The notes under the pieces are model-generated. The model was not told the origin of the DNA. It searched no databases and worked only from the letters and a program-made list of their open reading frames with translations. Shown piece by piece: positions 21,333-30,469 of a stretch of 64,000 bases of DNA. Position numbers and translations under genes: made by a program. This DNA comes from an uncultured Clostridia bacterium. GTDB lineage: Bacteria > Bacillota > Clostridia > Oscillospirales > Ruminococcaceae. Position 1 is the first letter of the stretch; the number at the start of each line of letters is the position of its first letter. The DNA lies in contig CAMCPM010000006.1 in NCBI GenBank assembly GCA_945876755.1, positions 54,668 to 118,667 of the forward strand. The letters are read 5' to 3'.

Positions 21333-22802
21333 TCAAAGGTTAGCCGCTTCGGTGATAGCATTTACCACCGCAAGAGCCTTGTTCTTGGTTTCTTCATATT
21401 CCTTTTCGGGAACGCTGTCATAAACTATTCCTGCGCCTGCCTGAACGTAAGCCTTTCCGTGACGGAAAAGGACTGTTCTTATTGCAATGCAGGTGTCGAT
21501 ATTTCCGCTGAATGCAAGATAACCTACTGTTCCGCCGTAAAGTCCGCGCTTTTTGTTTTCCAGCTCGTCGATTATCTCCATTGCACGGACCTTAGGAGCG
21601 CCAGAAAGTGTTCCTGCCGGAAGCACTGACATAAGCGCGTCAAGAGCAGTCTTATCATCGGCAAGTCTGCCCTGAACGTCCGAAACAAGGTGCATTACCT
21701 TTGAGTAGCGCTCAACTCTCATAAAGTCGGTGACATTTACCGTACCGAAGCTGCAAACCTTGCCAACGTCGTTTCTGCCAAGGTCTACAAGCATTGTGTG
21801 TTCTGCCCGTTCCTTCGGGTCATTGAGGAGAAGCTCCTCGAAAGCCTTATCTTCTATTTCGGTCTGACCTCTGCCGATAGTACCTGCGATAGGCTTTGTT
21901 ACGACAGAGCCGTCGGTAACGCTTACAAGCATCTCGGGAGAAGCGCCTGCTATGCAGTAGTCCTCATGGTCGAAATAGTAAAGATACGGCGAGGGATTGG
22001 TCGAACGGAGCATACGGTATACGTCAAACGGTGCGGGAGGGTCGTCTACTTCAAATCTCTGGGAAAGGACTACCTGACTGATATCACCGTCAATGATATG
22101 CTGTTTTGCGGTTTCAACCATTCCGATAAATTCTTCCTTGGTGACATTTGAAGTAACCTTAACTTCCTTTTTGCCGCCCTCGGAACGGAACACAGGCTTT
22201 GATTCGCTGAGAATTTTTCCTATTTCAATGGATTTTTCGATACATTCCTCATATTTTGCGTCAACGTTTTCGCCTGCGTTAATATTGAGAATTATTACCG
22301 CTTTATTTGTGAGGTGGTCGTAAGCGACTATCTCGTCATAAAGGAACATATTCGAGTCGGGCATTTTCAGGTCATCCTCGGGGACGTTCACAAGCTTTTT
22401 CTCAAAGCGTCTTACTGTATCATATCCGAAATAGCCTATCAAGCCGCCTGTGAGCTTGGGTCTGTTAATGAAAACCGGTGATGTACGCTTGCTGAGTATC
22501 TCATTAAAAAGCTCAATTGGATTTTCGCATTTTTTCTTCTCACTTACTCCGTTTTCGATTATTTCAGCTTCGCTGCCGTAAATGCGGACTTCCATTTTCG
22601 GGTCTATACCGATAAAAGAATAACGTCCCCATTGCTCCGAGTTGTCAACGCTTTCGAGAATAAAGCAGTTCTGATACTTTTCTTTCAGCACTGCGAACAG
22701 GCCCACCGGCGTACAGCTGTCGATAAGCATTTCATAAAAAACAGGAACTGTTTTGTAGCTTGAAAGCAGGTTTTTAACTTCTTCTTTTGACGGATACAAC
22801 AT
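21333..22802 (-). CDS. trpE: Anthranilate synthase component I
   Basis: A 489-residue chorismate-using enzyme, first of the tryptophan pathway. FILESVDNSEQWGRYSFIGIDP carries the LES-type tryptophan feedback site. The C-terminal catalytic domain has SQRFEVDD, PSPYLYYFD, GASPEMLV, PIAGTIGRG, HTMLVDLGRNDVGKV and LSGAPKVRAMEII. It is the first operon gene and sits directly behind a T-box terminator; the ribosome site GAAGGAG lies just after the terminator T-run. Confidence 0.97.
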   Translation of the reverse strand: MLYPSKEEVKNLLSSYKTVPVFYEMLIDSCTPVGLFAVLKEKYQNCFILESVDNSEQWGRYSFIGIDPKMEVRIYGSEAEIIENGVSEKKKCENPIELFNEILSKRTSPVFINRPKLTGGLIGYFGYDTVRRFEKKLVNVPEDDLKMPDSNMFLYDEIVAYDHLTNKAVIILNINAGENVDAKYEECIEKSIEIGKILSESKPVFRSEGGKKEVKVTSNVTKEEFIGMVETAKQHIIDGDISQVVLSQRFEVDDPPAPFDVYRMLRSTNPSPYLYYFDHEDYCIAGASPEMLVSVTDGSVVTKPIAGTIGRGQTEIEDKAFEELLLNDPKERAEHTMLVDLGRNDVGKVCSFGTVNVTDFMRVERYSKVMHLVSDVQGRLADDKTALDALMSVLPAGTLSGAPKVRAMEIIDELENKKRGLYGGTVGYLAFSGNIDTCIAIRTVLFRHGKAYVQAGAGIVYDSVPEKEYEETKNKALAVVNAITEAANL

Positions 22803-22822
22803 AATAACACAACTCCTTCAAC

Positions 22823-22882
22823 AAAAAAAGAGGTCTACCGTCCGAACAGCCGAAAATTTCGGCTGTCGGGACGATAAACCTC
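22823..22882 (-). terminator. T-box-controlled terminator before trpE
   Basis: Long imperfect stem from GAGGTTTATCGTCC to GGACGGTAGACCTC with inner CAGCCGAAA/TTTTCGGCTG, followed by seven T residues. Its 5' arm overlaps the T-box antiterminator sequence, giving two exclusive folds. Confidence 0.92.
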
Positions 22883-23160
22883 GTGGTGCCACCCAACTTC
22901 ACGGATATAAAAATCCGCCTCATTCGGATACAAGCAGATGCAGAAACTTAAAACAAATCCGTACTATCAGTACGCCGCAAATGCAGTTATACCCTATCCA
23001 CTAACGCAGGAAATCGGCGCAGACTACTTAGCCCTACAGCTGTTTGCCCTTGCTTCTCACAAATCCATTCGCAAGCACCGTTATGACCCGGACTCACACC
23101 AAATGCCGGACTCTCTGATTCATCGATATGCAAGCTACTTACCTTTGCTCAACGAATTTA
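22823..23160 (-). promoter_or_regulatory. Tryptophan T-box riboswitch of the trp operon
   Basis: On the minus strand, Stem I begins near 23140 with an AGTAGC element and the classic AGAGAG-TCCGG apical features. The specifier loop reads GAATGGA with TGG (23067-23065), the Trp codon. The T-box bulge GGGTGGCACCACG lies at 22894-22882; its TGGC would pair with an acceptor end GCCA, as expected for the G73 discriminator of bacterial tRNA-Trp. Uncharged tRNA-Trp should stabilise the antiterminator and allow trpE transcription. Confidence 0.95.
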
Positions 23161-23193
23161 GCATATTAAATTGTTAAATCTGATGATGTTATT

Positions 23194-23222
23194 ATTTTAC
23201 GCCTTAAATACGATTTTGTCAA
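23194..23222 (-). promoter_or_regulatory. trp operon promoter
   Basis: -35 TTGACA (23222-23217), 17-base spacer, -10 TAAAAT (23199-23194). Transcription would start near 23187, giving a leader of about 385 bases that contains the T-box. Confidence 0.8.
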
Positions 23223-23308
23223 GGGCTTTGACGGAAAAAATTAAATTTAGCCAATATGTACATTCTCATTATCGCATTTTTATACATATCGGCTAAATAA
23301 ACTATATT

Positions 23309-25252
23309 CTATTTTGCATAATGAGTTTTTCTGTAATCAAAGCCTTCCTCATGCTTGTATTTTTCCTTGGCTTCAAACATTTTCTCATCGGCGGAAGAAA
23401 GTGCCTGCTCGACAGAGTCTATATTTTCCGTATCCCCGAAATAAACTCCGAGACTTACGCTTATCGAATAAGGCTTGTCGGCGGTATCGTTTATATTTTT
23501 CAGATATTTGCATATCCTGTCCGTAATTTCGGTTATCTCATATTGTGATATTACGGTCTTGCTGATGATAACAAACTCGTCGCCGCCTATTCTGAAGCAC
23601 ATCATATCCGGTCCGGAAGCTTCTCTGAAGGCGTCCGCAACAGATTTTATAGCAAAGTCGCCGTCAACATGACCAAAGCTGTCGTTTATGTATTTCAGAT
23701 TATTCATATCGCCGAGGATAAGCATGAAATTTTGACCGTTGGCTCGTGCTTCATTGAAAACGCGGTCGGCATAAAGATTGAAGCCGTTTCTGTTATAAAT
23801 GCCTGTAAGCAGGTCTGTAACGGCGTTTTCCTCCATCTTTTTATACATGAACTGCAAGTTTCTCTGGCGGCGTAAGCTTTCCAGTGAACTGCACACATAT
23901 CTCATCCATTTACGGTATGTAGAAGAATATGAAACAGTTTTGCTTCCGTATGAAATTACGGAATATCCGAAGCACCTGTCGTTGAAATGAACAGGTCCGA
24001 AATAGAATGCAGTAGGCTTCGGACGACGTTCATAGATAGCGGGAAGCATTTCAGCAGTATCAAATTTCCTGTCAATATTTACATATGCAGTCTGGTCATG
24101 CTTATGAAGAGCCAGACACATTTTTTTGCCGTAGCCTTTTACAAGATAGTCTGGATTTTGCTCCGTCTCGCCGAGATTATCCCAATTTTCGCACATACAC
24201 AGATAGAAATCTTCAAATTCTCCTATCTGATGAGCATACCAGCCAAGGGTATTCAAATACATTGTATAATCCTTTTCCGAAATAAGAGCATCCAGCATGA
24301 AATTATATGTAGAATCAAATTCGCCGTAGAAATCCTCGTCATGCCATGTGCCAAGCTTATCGCGCAGTTTTTCCGCAATATTTACCGAACAGCCGCAGCT
24401 CTTGGCAATGCTTATTTCCGCACCGCACGGAGTGTCCGTAAATTTTGTTCCGTTTATAAGGCTATGCAGCAGCTTGACGGCTCTTATACCGGTATTTTCA
24501 GCAGGGATATCCGATGAAGTTATGCTCGGAACATAATTTATTCCCGCTTCTACCGAATCATATCCCGTTACGGCAATATCCTCGGGAACTCGGATACCCC
24601 GTGCTTTAAGCGCCTCGCAGACGCTTATTGCCATAGTATCGCTTGCACATGCGATCGCCTGAGGCATAGGTCTGCCGTCGTCGAGAAGCGCCTGAACGAC
24701 CTCCTCACCCTTATTGTACCAGAAATCGCCGTAAAATACACGGCTCTGGTCGATAGGCAGGTCATGCTCTATCATTGCCTCATAATATCCTGTAAGGCGG
24801 TTCGTTGCGTGCAAATGTCCTTTTATACCCGTCATAAACGCAATATCGGTAAGCTTGTGGACCTCGATAAGATGCGAAATTATTTTTTTGATATTCTGAA
24901 CATCGTCTGTAAAAATATTTGAAAAGCCTTTTGTTTCAAGGTCTACAGAAACCACAGGCTTACTGAAATTTTTCTTTATATCCGCTTCGACCTGCTTGTC
25001 AATATCACCTATTTTAAGCGTATCCGGCACGAAAATGATGCCATCAAGTACGGAATAGTTTATTGCCGAATATATATTTTTTTCTCCGATATGCCATTCA
25101 TCGGACAATTTATCCTTTACAAATGTTGAAAAAACTGCGACATCATAATTTAATTTAAATGCTTCGGAAAGGATGCCTTCAAGCAGCTTGGACTGATACT
25201 GAGCGTCCGCCTGAGCAGTTATGACTCCCAACAGCTTTCGGAATTTTTTCAC
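23309..25252 (-). CDS. LacI-type periplasmic-binding-like sensor fused to GGDEF diguanylate cyclase
   Basis: A 647-residue cytosolic protein. Residues 1-275 are a sugar-binding LacI/PurR effector domain (LLGVITAQADAQYQSKLLEGI, DGIIFVP, AIACASDTMAISVCEALKARGIRVPEDIAVTGYDS) but the DNA-binding helix-turn-helix is absent. Residues 276-480 are an unrecognised helical and beta region. Residues 490-630 are GGDEF (DLLTGIYNRNGF, GDMNNLKYINDSFGHVDGD, RIGGDEFVII), with an intact active loop. It likely converts a small ligand, possibly a sugar, into a cyclic di-GMP signal. The start is GTG at 25252 with AGGAGG 8 bases upstream. Confidence 0.9.
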   Translation of the reverse strand: MKKFRKLLGVITAQADAQYQSKLLEGILSEAFKLNYDVAVFSTFVKDKLSDEWHIGEKNIYSAINYSVLDGIIFVPDTLKIGDIDKQVEADIKKNFSKPVVSVDLETKGFSNIFTDDVQNIKKIISHLIEVHKLTDIAFMTGIKGHLHATNRLTGYYEAMIEHDLPIDQSRVFYGDFWYNKGEEVVQALLDDGRPMPQAIACASDTMAISVCEALKARGIRVPEDIAVTGYDSVEAGINYVPSITSSDIPAENTGIRAVKLLHSLINGTKFTDTPCGAEISIAKSCGCSVNIAEKLRDKLGTWHDEDFYGEFDSTYNFMLDALISEKDYTMYLNTLGWYAHQIGEFEDFYLCMCENWDNLGETEQNPDYLVKGYGKKMCLALHKHDQTAYVNIDRKFDTAEMLPAIYERRPKPTAFYFGPVHFNDRCFGYSVISYGSKTVSYSSTYRKWMRYVCSSLESLRRQRNLQFMYKKMEENAVTDLLTGIYNRNGFNLYADRVFNEARANGQNFMLILGDMNNLKYINDSFGHVDGDFAIKSVADAFREASGPDMMCFRIGGDEFVIISKTVISQYEITEITDRICKYLKNINDTADKPYSISVSLGVYFGDTENIDSVEQALSSADEKMFEAKEKYKHEEGFDYRKTHYAK

Positions 25253-25433
25253 AGCAGCACCTCCTGATGGTATAAAAACCCAATTTCATCGGATATATCG
25301 ACCTCTCTTAACATTTTAGCATATTTAAATTAATTTGTCACTAAGAAATCGAAAAATATTACACATATTTTTTCATATGTATTTGTGCAATAAGCAGATA
25401 TTTTTAAAAAGTATAAATTTTAACTTAAATATG

Positions 25434-25462
25434 TTGTACTTAGAGCCCGTAAGGGTTATACT
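25434..25462 (+). promoter_or_regulatory. Probable promoter of the MFS gene
   Basis: TTGTAC (25434-25439), 17 bases, TATACT (25457-25462), in the 245-base divergent region between the sensor-cyclase and MFS genes. The rest of that region is AT-rich with nothing else recognised. Confidence 0.55.
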
Positions 25463-25497
25463 TTTATTCGGCATATTTCCGAAGAAAGGACTTCAAC

Positions 25498-26721
25498 ATG
25501 AAATTTACATATAAGCACACCCTTGCAGCTTGCTATGCAGGCTATATAACGCAGGCGATAGTCAATAATCTGCCGCCGCTGCTTTTTCTCACATTCCACA
25601 ATGTTTTTGACATTTCGCTTGAAAAAATCGCAGTTCTCATTTCGGCAAATTTTATAATGCAGACTGCCGTTGACATTGCTTCTTCAAAGATAACAGGCAG
25701 GCTCGGAGTTCGCAGAACGATGATCGCTGCGCATTTATGCACGGCGGCAGGTCTTTCCTGCATGGGGATATTCCCTTTTATTCTCCCCGACCCGTTTGCC
25801 GGACTTCTTCTTGCTTCGGCTTTAAATTCAATAGGCGGCGGACTAACCGAAGTTCTTGTAAGCCCTATCGTAGATTCTCTTCCCGGCGACGAAAAGGCTT
25901 CTGCAATGAGTCTGCTGCACTCGTTTTACTGCTGGGGACAGGTTGCGGTAGTGCTGTTTTCAACCCTGTTTTTCACATTATGCGGCATTGAAAGCTGGCG
26001 TATTCTTACGGCGCTTTGGGCAATAATCCCGTTCATGAACGCATTCCTTTTTGCAAAAGTTCCGTTATGCCCATTTGTTGAGGACGACAGCGAGGAAATA
26101 CCTCTGAAAAAGCTTTTCGGCAGCAGACTTTTTATACTTTTCTGCATACTTATGCTGTCGGCAGGCGCTTCTGAACTTGCGGCTTCCCAGTGGGCTTCGC
26201 TTTTTGCCGAGGCAGGTCTGGGCGTATCAAAAACAACAGGCGACCTGCTGGGACCTTGTATGTTCGCTGTACTGATGGGTACTGCAAGACTTTGCTACGG
26301 CATCTGGGGCAAAAAAATAAAGCTTATACCGATGATATCGGCAAGCTCAGTTCTTTGCATATTAAGCTATGCTGTAATGGTTTTTGCGCCTTATCCTCAG
26401 CTTTCGCTGGCAGGCTGCGCTGTGTGCGGACTTTCCGTCGGCATAATGTGGCCGGGAGTTTTCAGCCTTGCTTCCGAAAAATACCCAAATGGAGGTACTG
26501 CTATGTTTTCGGTGCTTGCGCTGGCAGGAGACATAGGCTGTGCGGCAGGTCCGGGACTGGTCGGAATCTTCATAAAGCTTGCCGATAACGGCGGATTCGG
26601 ATTGTTTCCCGATTCGGGCGCAGCTTCGTCGGGTCTTAAAACAGGACTTCTCTTTGCGGCTGTTTTTCCCATAATAATGCTTATCGGGATGAAGCTGCTT
26701 TCACGAAAAAAAGACGGATAG
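25498..26721 (+). CDS. MFS transporter
   Basis: A 407-residue protein with about 12 hydrophobic helices. The loop motif SSKITGRLGVRRTM after the second helix resembles the MFS signature, and the second half repeats the fold (GKKIKLIPMISASSVLCILSYAVMV). It belongs broadly to the FucP/sugar or drug-type major facilitators; the substrate is unknown. The nearest functional neighbour is the divergent LacI-GGDEF sensor, so transport of that sensor's ligand is possible but unproven. AAAGGA precedes the ATG. Confidence 0.85.
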   Translation: MKFTYKHTLAACYAGYITQAIVNNLPPLLFLTFHNVFDISLEKIAVLISANFIMQTAVDIASSKITGRLGVRRTMIAAHLCTAAGLSCMGIFPFILPDPFAGLLLASALNSIGGGLTEVLVSPIVDSLPGDEKASAMSLLHSFYCWGQVAVVLFSTLFFTLCGIESWRILTALWAIIPFMNAFLFAKVPLCPFVEDDSEEIPLKKLFGSRLFILFCILMLSAGASELAASQWASLFAEAGLGVSKTTGDLLGPCMFAVLMGTARLCYGIWGKKIKLIPMISASSVLCILSYAVMVFAPYPQLSLAGCAVCGLSVGIMWPGVFSLASEKYPNGGTAMFSVLALAGDIGCAAGPGLVGIFIKLADNGGFGLFPDSGAASSGLKTGLLFAAVFPIIMLIGMKLLSRKKDG

Positions 26722-26740
26722 ATTAATCCGTCTTTTTTTC
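26705..26740. terminator. Bidirectional terminator holding both convergent stop codons
   Basis: GACGGAT (26713-26719) and ATCCGTC (26726-26732) flank a 6-base loop, with seven A before and seven T after. The MFS stop TAG (26719-26721) and the amidohydrolase stop TAA (26725-26723) lie in or at the loop, so the last codons of both genes form the stem. Confidence 0.85.
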
Positions 26741-28006
26741 TGCAATTATCCTGTTAGCCTCGGCATAAATTTTCTCTGCGTCAAGGGTCGGAAATTTTCC
26801 GTCCTCGTAAACTATCACGCCGTTTGAAACGGTCATTTTTACGTTATCTCTCGTACCTGCAAAAACAAGATTTTTTACAATATTATTCACCGGCTGCATA
26901 TTTGGTCTGTCCATATCTATAACTACAATGTCGGCTTTCTTTCCGGGTTCAAGAACGCTGCGGTCATCAAGTCCCATAGCTTTCGCACCGCCGGTTGTCG
27001 TCGCCTTTAAAACAGCATCCGCAGGCATAGCGGAAGCGTCGTTCTCCCTTACCTTCTGGAGCACAGAAGCAAGGTACATTTCACGGAACATATCCAGCGC
27101 ATTGTTGCTTGCGGGACCGTCCGTACCAACCGCAAGGTTTATACCCATACCGTTCATTTTTGCAAGAGGAGCGATACCGCTTGCAAGCTTACAGTTTGAG
27201 CAGGGGTTGGTAACTGCCCACAGACCGCGGCGCTTGAAAATTTCCAGATCCTCATCGGTCATGTGTACACAGTGGAAACCTCCGCCGCCGTACTCAAACA
27301 TACCAAGGCTCTCCATCAGGGCGGTAGGAGTCATTCCGTGACGCTCAATGCAGCCCTGTACCTCGGAAGCAGTCTCGCTGTTGTGAGTATAAAGCGGCTG
27401 CTTATACTTTTTGGCCAGCTCAGCAATTCCTTTGAGAATGGAAATGTCGGTAGTATACTCCGCATGAAAGCCCATTTTAAAGGAAATCAACGGGTGCATA
27501 CTGTTGAAACGGCTGAAATAATCCTCCAGACGTGAAAGTGCGGAATCGTAGTCCGCTTTGTTATCGCCGCCTGAAACCGCTCCGCAGAGGACAAGTCTCA
27601 GACCTGTATCGATCGCCGCCTGTGCAACGGAATCCGGGTGAAAATACATATCAAAAGCCGCCGTAGTTCCTCCGGAAAAATATTCGAGGGCGGCAAGCTT
27701 TGTCAGCTCATACACGTCATCGGGAGTAAGCTTTGCTTCCATAGGAAAAACCTGCTTGAAAAGCCAGTCGTTCAGCGGCATATCATCAGCAAATGAGCGC
27801 AGGAACGTCATTGCCGAATGGGTATGAGCATTCTTGAAAGACGGCATAATAAGGTTTCCGCAAAGGTTTATCTCACGGTCAAACTTTCCGTCCTGCTTTT
27901 CGGTACCGATATAAGTTATCGTATCGCCGTCGGTGCAGACCTCACCGCTGAAAATTTCTTTTCCCACTTCCGACAGTATCAAAGCATTGTAAAATCTTAA
28001 CTTCAT
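26723..28006 (-). CDS. Amidohydrolase (SAH/MTA deaminase-like)
   Basis: A 427-residue metal-dependent amidohydrolase. KNAHTHSAMTFLRSFADDMPLNDWL has the first two metal His and resembles S-adenosylhomocysteine/methylthioadenosine deaminases and TrzN-like enzymes. KMGFHAEYT, GFHCVHMTDEDLEIF and NLAVGTDGPASNNALDMF supply the other metal ligands and the catalytic Asp. The start at 28006 (MKLRFYNALIL) has a GGAAGGAAAG site. The upstream extension to 28093 overlaps the previous gene and is rejected. Exact substrate uncertain. Confidence 0.87.
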   Translation of the reverse strand: MKLRFYNALILSEVGKEIFSGEVCTDGDTITYIGTEKQDGKFDREINLCGNLIMPSFKNAHTHSAMTFLRSFADDMPLNDWLFKQVFPMEAKLTPDDVYELTKLAALEYFSGGTTAAFDMYFHPDSVAQAAIDTGLRLVLCGAVSGGDNKADYDSALSRLEDYFSRFNSMHPLISFKMGFHAEYTTDISILKGIAELAKKYKQPLYTHNSETASEVQGCIERHGMTPTALMESLGMFEYGGGGFHCVHMTDEDLEIFKRRGLWAVTNPCSNCKLASGIAPLAKMNGMGINLAVGTDGPASNNALDMFREMYLASVLQKVRENDASAMPADAVLKATTTGGAKAMGLDDRSVLEPGKKADIVVIDMDRPNMQPVNNIVKNLVFAGTRDNVKMTVSNGVIVYEDGKFPTLDAEKIYAEANRIIAEKKTD

Positions 28007-28008
28007 GT

Positions 28009-28386
28009 TTATAATCTTTCCTTCCAAAATATTGATATCAAAAGTAAAATCACCGTCGCCCAGATGAGTACGATGGGAATGGCATAATACCACTTTTTCG
28101 GCTTTCCGTCACGCCACATATCTTTAGCCTGCTCACTGTACATTTCAAGCTTTTCCTTAGGGATAAGCCTTATCGTCAGCGCAATGAGCGCAGGCAGAAG
28201 CAGAACGTCGTCAAGATATCCGAGGACGGGCACAAAATCGGGGATCAGGTCAATCGGTGACAAGGCATAGGCGACCGTCACCGCTGCAAGTATTTTTGCA
28301 ATGACCGGAGTTTCCTTATCCTTTAATGCAAGAAATACCGCAGGCACATCGGTTTTAAGCTGCTTCGCCCTTGACTTCAGATCCAT
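28009..28386 (-). CDS. DUF1232 (YkvA-type) membrane protein
   Basis: A 125-residue protein with the DUF1232 core AYALSPIDLIPDFVPVLGYLDDVLLLPALIALTIRLIP and a C-terminal transmembrane helix (YAIPIVLIWATVILLLISIFW). Function of the family is unknown. The ATG at 28386 has a GGAGG site; the longer frame from 28530 lacks one. It ends two bases before the amidohydrolase start, so the two are probably co-transcribed. Confidence 0.87.
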   Translation of the reverse strand: MDLKSRAKQLKTDVPAVFLALKDKETPVIAKILAAVTVAYALSPIDLIPDFVPVLGYLDDVLLLPALIALTIRLIPKEKLEMYSEQAKDMWRDGKPKKWYYAIPIVLIWATVILLLISIFWKERL

Positions 28387-28494
28387 ATTGCCGCCTCCGA
28401 AAAATTCTCTTTCAAGCAAATTATACCACAGCCTTAAAGGAATGTAAAGTATAGCCATGCCGTAATATTGCCTTGTATATACCGTTATGACGTA

Positions 28495-28523
28495 TTGACA
28501 AAATTGAAAAATTGGGTTATAAT
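28495..28523 (+). promoter_or_regulatory. Promoter of the TetR gene
   Basis: TTGACA (28495-28500), 17 bases, TATAAT (28518-28523). Confidence 0.75.
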
Positions 28524-28570
28524 AAATCAAATGTTTTAAATCATAAATTCTATTTCAATGAGGGATAATC

Positions 28571-29185
28571 ATGCCGCCTAAACCAAAATTTACAAGAGAA
28601 CAAATCGTTGAAGCCGCACTTGAGATCGCCGCAGATAAGGGCATTAAAGCGCTTACGTCAAGGAGTCTCGGAGCTGCCATGGGAAGCTCCGCACGGCCTA
28701 TATTTACCGTATTCAAAAGCATGGACGAGCTTTGCGCAGAGGTGCGCAAGGCAGCAATGAAGCGCTTTGACGAATACACGGGAAAAGCAAAGGATTACGA
28801 CCCTGTATTCAAGATGGTGGGATTGCAGATGGTGCTTTTTGCATCTGAACAGCCTAAGCTTTTTCATCTGCTTTTTATGAGCGAAAACGAAGAAGCCAAA
28901 AGCTTTGACGATATGTTTGAAATTCTCGGAGACACCGCTGTTCTGTGCATTGATGCCATTCAGCGTGATAACTCTCTGGATTACGAAAACGCAAGACTTA
29001 TGTTCAGGCATTTATGGATATATACATACGGAATTTGTGTACTTATTGCCTCCCGTGTATGCAGCTTCACGGAAGACGAGGTCTCTGCAATGCTGAGCCG
29101 TGAATTCATCGGAATGCTCGCTGTGATACAATCCGGCAAGGCAAACAGCTGCACTATCGTTCCCGAAAAAATAAAATCAAATTGA
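28571..29185 (+). CDS. TetR-family transcriptional regulator
   Basis: A 204-residue regulator. The N-terminal DNA-binding domain is FTREQIVEAALEIAADKGIKALTSRSLGAAMGSSARPIFTVFKSMDEL, followed by a helical ligand domain with no recognisable specificity. It is divergent from the DUF1232/amidohydrolase pair with a 184-base gap, so it may control itself or those genes; no clear palindrome supports this. Confidence 0.93.
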   Translation: MPPKPKFTREQIVEAALEIAADKGIKALTSRSLGAAMGSSARPIFTVFKSMDELCAEVRKAAMKRFDEYTGKAKDYDPVFKMVGLQMVLFASEQPKLFHLLFMSENEEAKSFDDMFEILGDTAVLCIDAIQRDNSLDYENARLMFRHLWIYTYGICVLIASRVCSFTEDEVSAMLSREFIGMLAVIQSGKANSCTIVPEKIKSN

Positions 29186-29273
29186 ACAGCAATATTTTGA
29201 AGCAGTACCAAAAGAGGCGACCCCTTTGTCATTCCGTTAGTTAATTAGCGAAATGCTCAAAGTTTGTGGCTCG

Positions 29274-29301
29274 GTACCGATAAATACTTCTTTATCGGTA
29301 C
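29274..29301. repeat. 11-bp perfect hairpin between convergent genes
   Basis: GTACCGATAAA and TTTATCGGTAC separated by six bases, between the TetR gene and the convergent C_GCAxxG_C_C gene. It has no T-run; it may terminate or stabilise transcript ends. Confidence 0.5.
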
Positions 29302-29320
29302 TTCCCTAAACGGTGCTGCT

Positions 29321-29782
29321 TTATTCTTTTTCCCGATTAAGGGTCATATAGTCCTCAAGTATCTCGGCTGCCATTTTTACAAGGTCGCCGCAAGGCCTTT
29401 TTTTGTAATATTCTTCGCTGCGCTTTTCGGGAACGGAAGTACCCTCGGGCTTGTCCAGCCCGAGAAGCTCTTTGCATATTATGCTTCCGTTCTGCTTTTT
29501 GAATTCTCCCGCAAGCTCCTGTATCATTGCATAGGTAGCCTTTTTGCCCTCAAAATCCGTAGGCTCGGTGTATCCCATAACGATACTTGCCGCCATGAAC
29601 ATTCCCGAAACTGCGCCGCAGACCTCGCGCATTCTGCCCATTCCTCCGCCGAAGCCCGACGCCAGCGCCGCAGATGTTTTTTCGTCAAGTCCCGTAATGT
29701 CTGAAAATGCTATCAGAACCGCCTGTGAACAGTTATATCCGCTTTGAAAAAGTTCCTTTGCCCTATCTCCTCTTGTACTCAT
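29321..29782 (-). CDS. C_GCAxxG_C_C family protein
   Basis: A 153-residue protein with the spaced cysteine pattern naming this family: GYNCSQAVLIAF, then GFGGGMGRMREVCGAVSGMFMAASIVMG, then a late Cys in GSIICKELLG. The family is thought to bind a redox cofactor or metal, but its reaction is not established. ATG 29782 has GGAG 8 bases upstream; a GTG at 29791 lies inside the ribosome site region and is less likely. It follows the phosphatase gene by 17 bases. Confidence 0.88.
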   Translation of the reverse strand: MSTRGDRAKELFQSGYNCSQAVLIAFSDITGLDEKTSAALASGFGGGMGRMREVCGAVSGMFMAASIVMGYTEPTDFEGKKATYAMIQELAGEFKKQNGSIICKELLGLDKPEGTSVPEKRSEEYYKKRPCGDLVKMAAEILEDYMTLNREKE

Positions 29783-29799
29783 TTTTATCACTCCTGTTT

Positions 29800-30264
29800 T
29801 TATTTTTTACAAAGCTGCTCCAGCAGAGCTGCGCAGCCGTTGTATATATCACGGTATGCCGCACCGAAATCGCCGCTGTACCACGGGTCGGCAACGTCTC
29901 CGCCGCCTGCGTAGTCCATAAGCTTGCGTATTTTTCCGTCGTGGTCACCGTCAAGTATCCTTGTCATATTGCGAATATTTGCGCTGTCCATTCCGATAAA
30001 AAGGTCGTAGTTTTCATAGTCGCTTTTTTTCAGCTGAACGGCTCTCTTTCCTCCGCAGGATATTCCGTGCTTTGCAAGCTCGTCCCGTGCCGGAGGATAG
30101 ACGGGATTGCCCCGTCCGCCGAATATCTCCTCGGTGCTTGTGGCACTTGAGGAGATGATAAATTCCGAAGAAATATTTCTTTTTGCAGCCATATCTTTCA
30201 ATATGAATTCCGCCATCGGCGAACGGCATATATTGCCGTGGCAGACAAACATTATACGGTACAT
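29800..30264 (-). CDS. Low-molecular-weight protein-tyrosine phosphatase
   Basis: A 154-residue phosphatase with the active loop VCHGNICRSPMAEF (Cys8 and Arg14 of the CX5R motif) at the N-terminus and the general-acid loop VADPWYSGDF near the C-terminus, both in the usual LMW-PTP positions. It removes phosphate from phosphotyrosine or small phosphate esters. It forms a two-gene unit with the C_GCAxxG_C_C gene. Confidence 0.94.
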   Translation of the reverse strand: MYRIMFVCHGNICRSPMAEFILKDMAAKRNISSEFIISSSATSTEEIFGGRGNPVYPPARDELAKHGISCGGKRAVQLKKSDYENYDLFIGMDSANIRNMTRILDGDHDGKIRKLMDYAGGGDVADPWYSGDFGAAYRDIYNGCAALLEQLCKK

Positions 30265-30469
30265 TTATGAAGTCCTCCCAAATGGCTTGTATTGCGGACA
30301 GCAGACTTTACTGCTGAAGATTTTAACACAAATCCGATTATTTTACATTATATCACAGTTTTCGTATTTTGCATAGTACCAATAAATAAAAAAACTCCGC
30401 AGATGCAGAGAGCCTGTCTGTTAAAAACACATCTGCACAAAATGTAACCTGCACGGGAACATTATGCTA

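Noticed and set aside
28009..28530. Longer start of the DUF1232 gene at 28530
   Set aside because: The added N-terminus is not family-like and the GGAGG site precedes ATG 28386.
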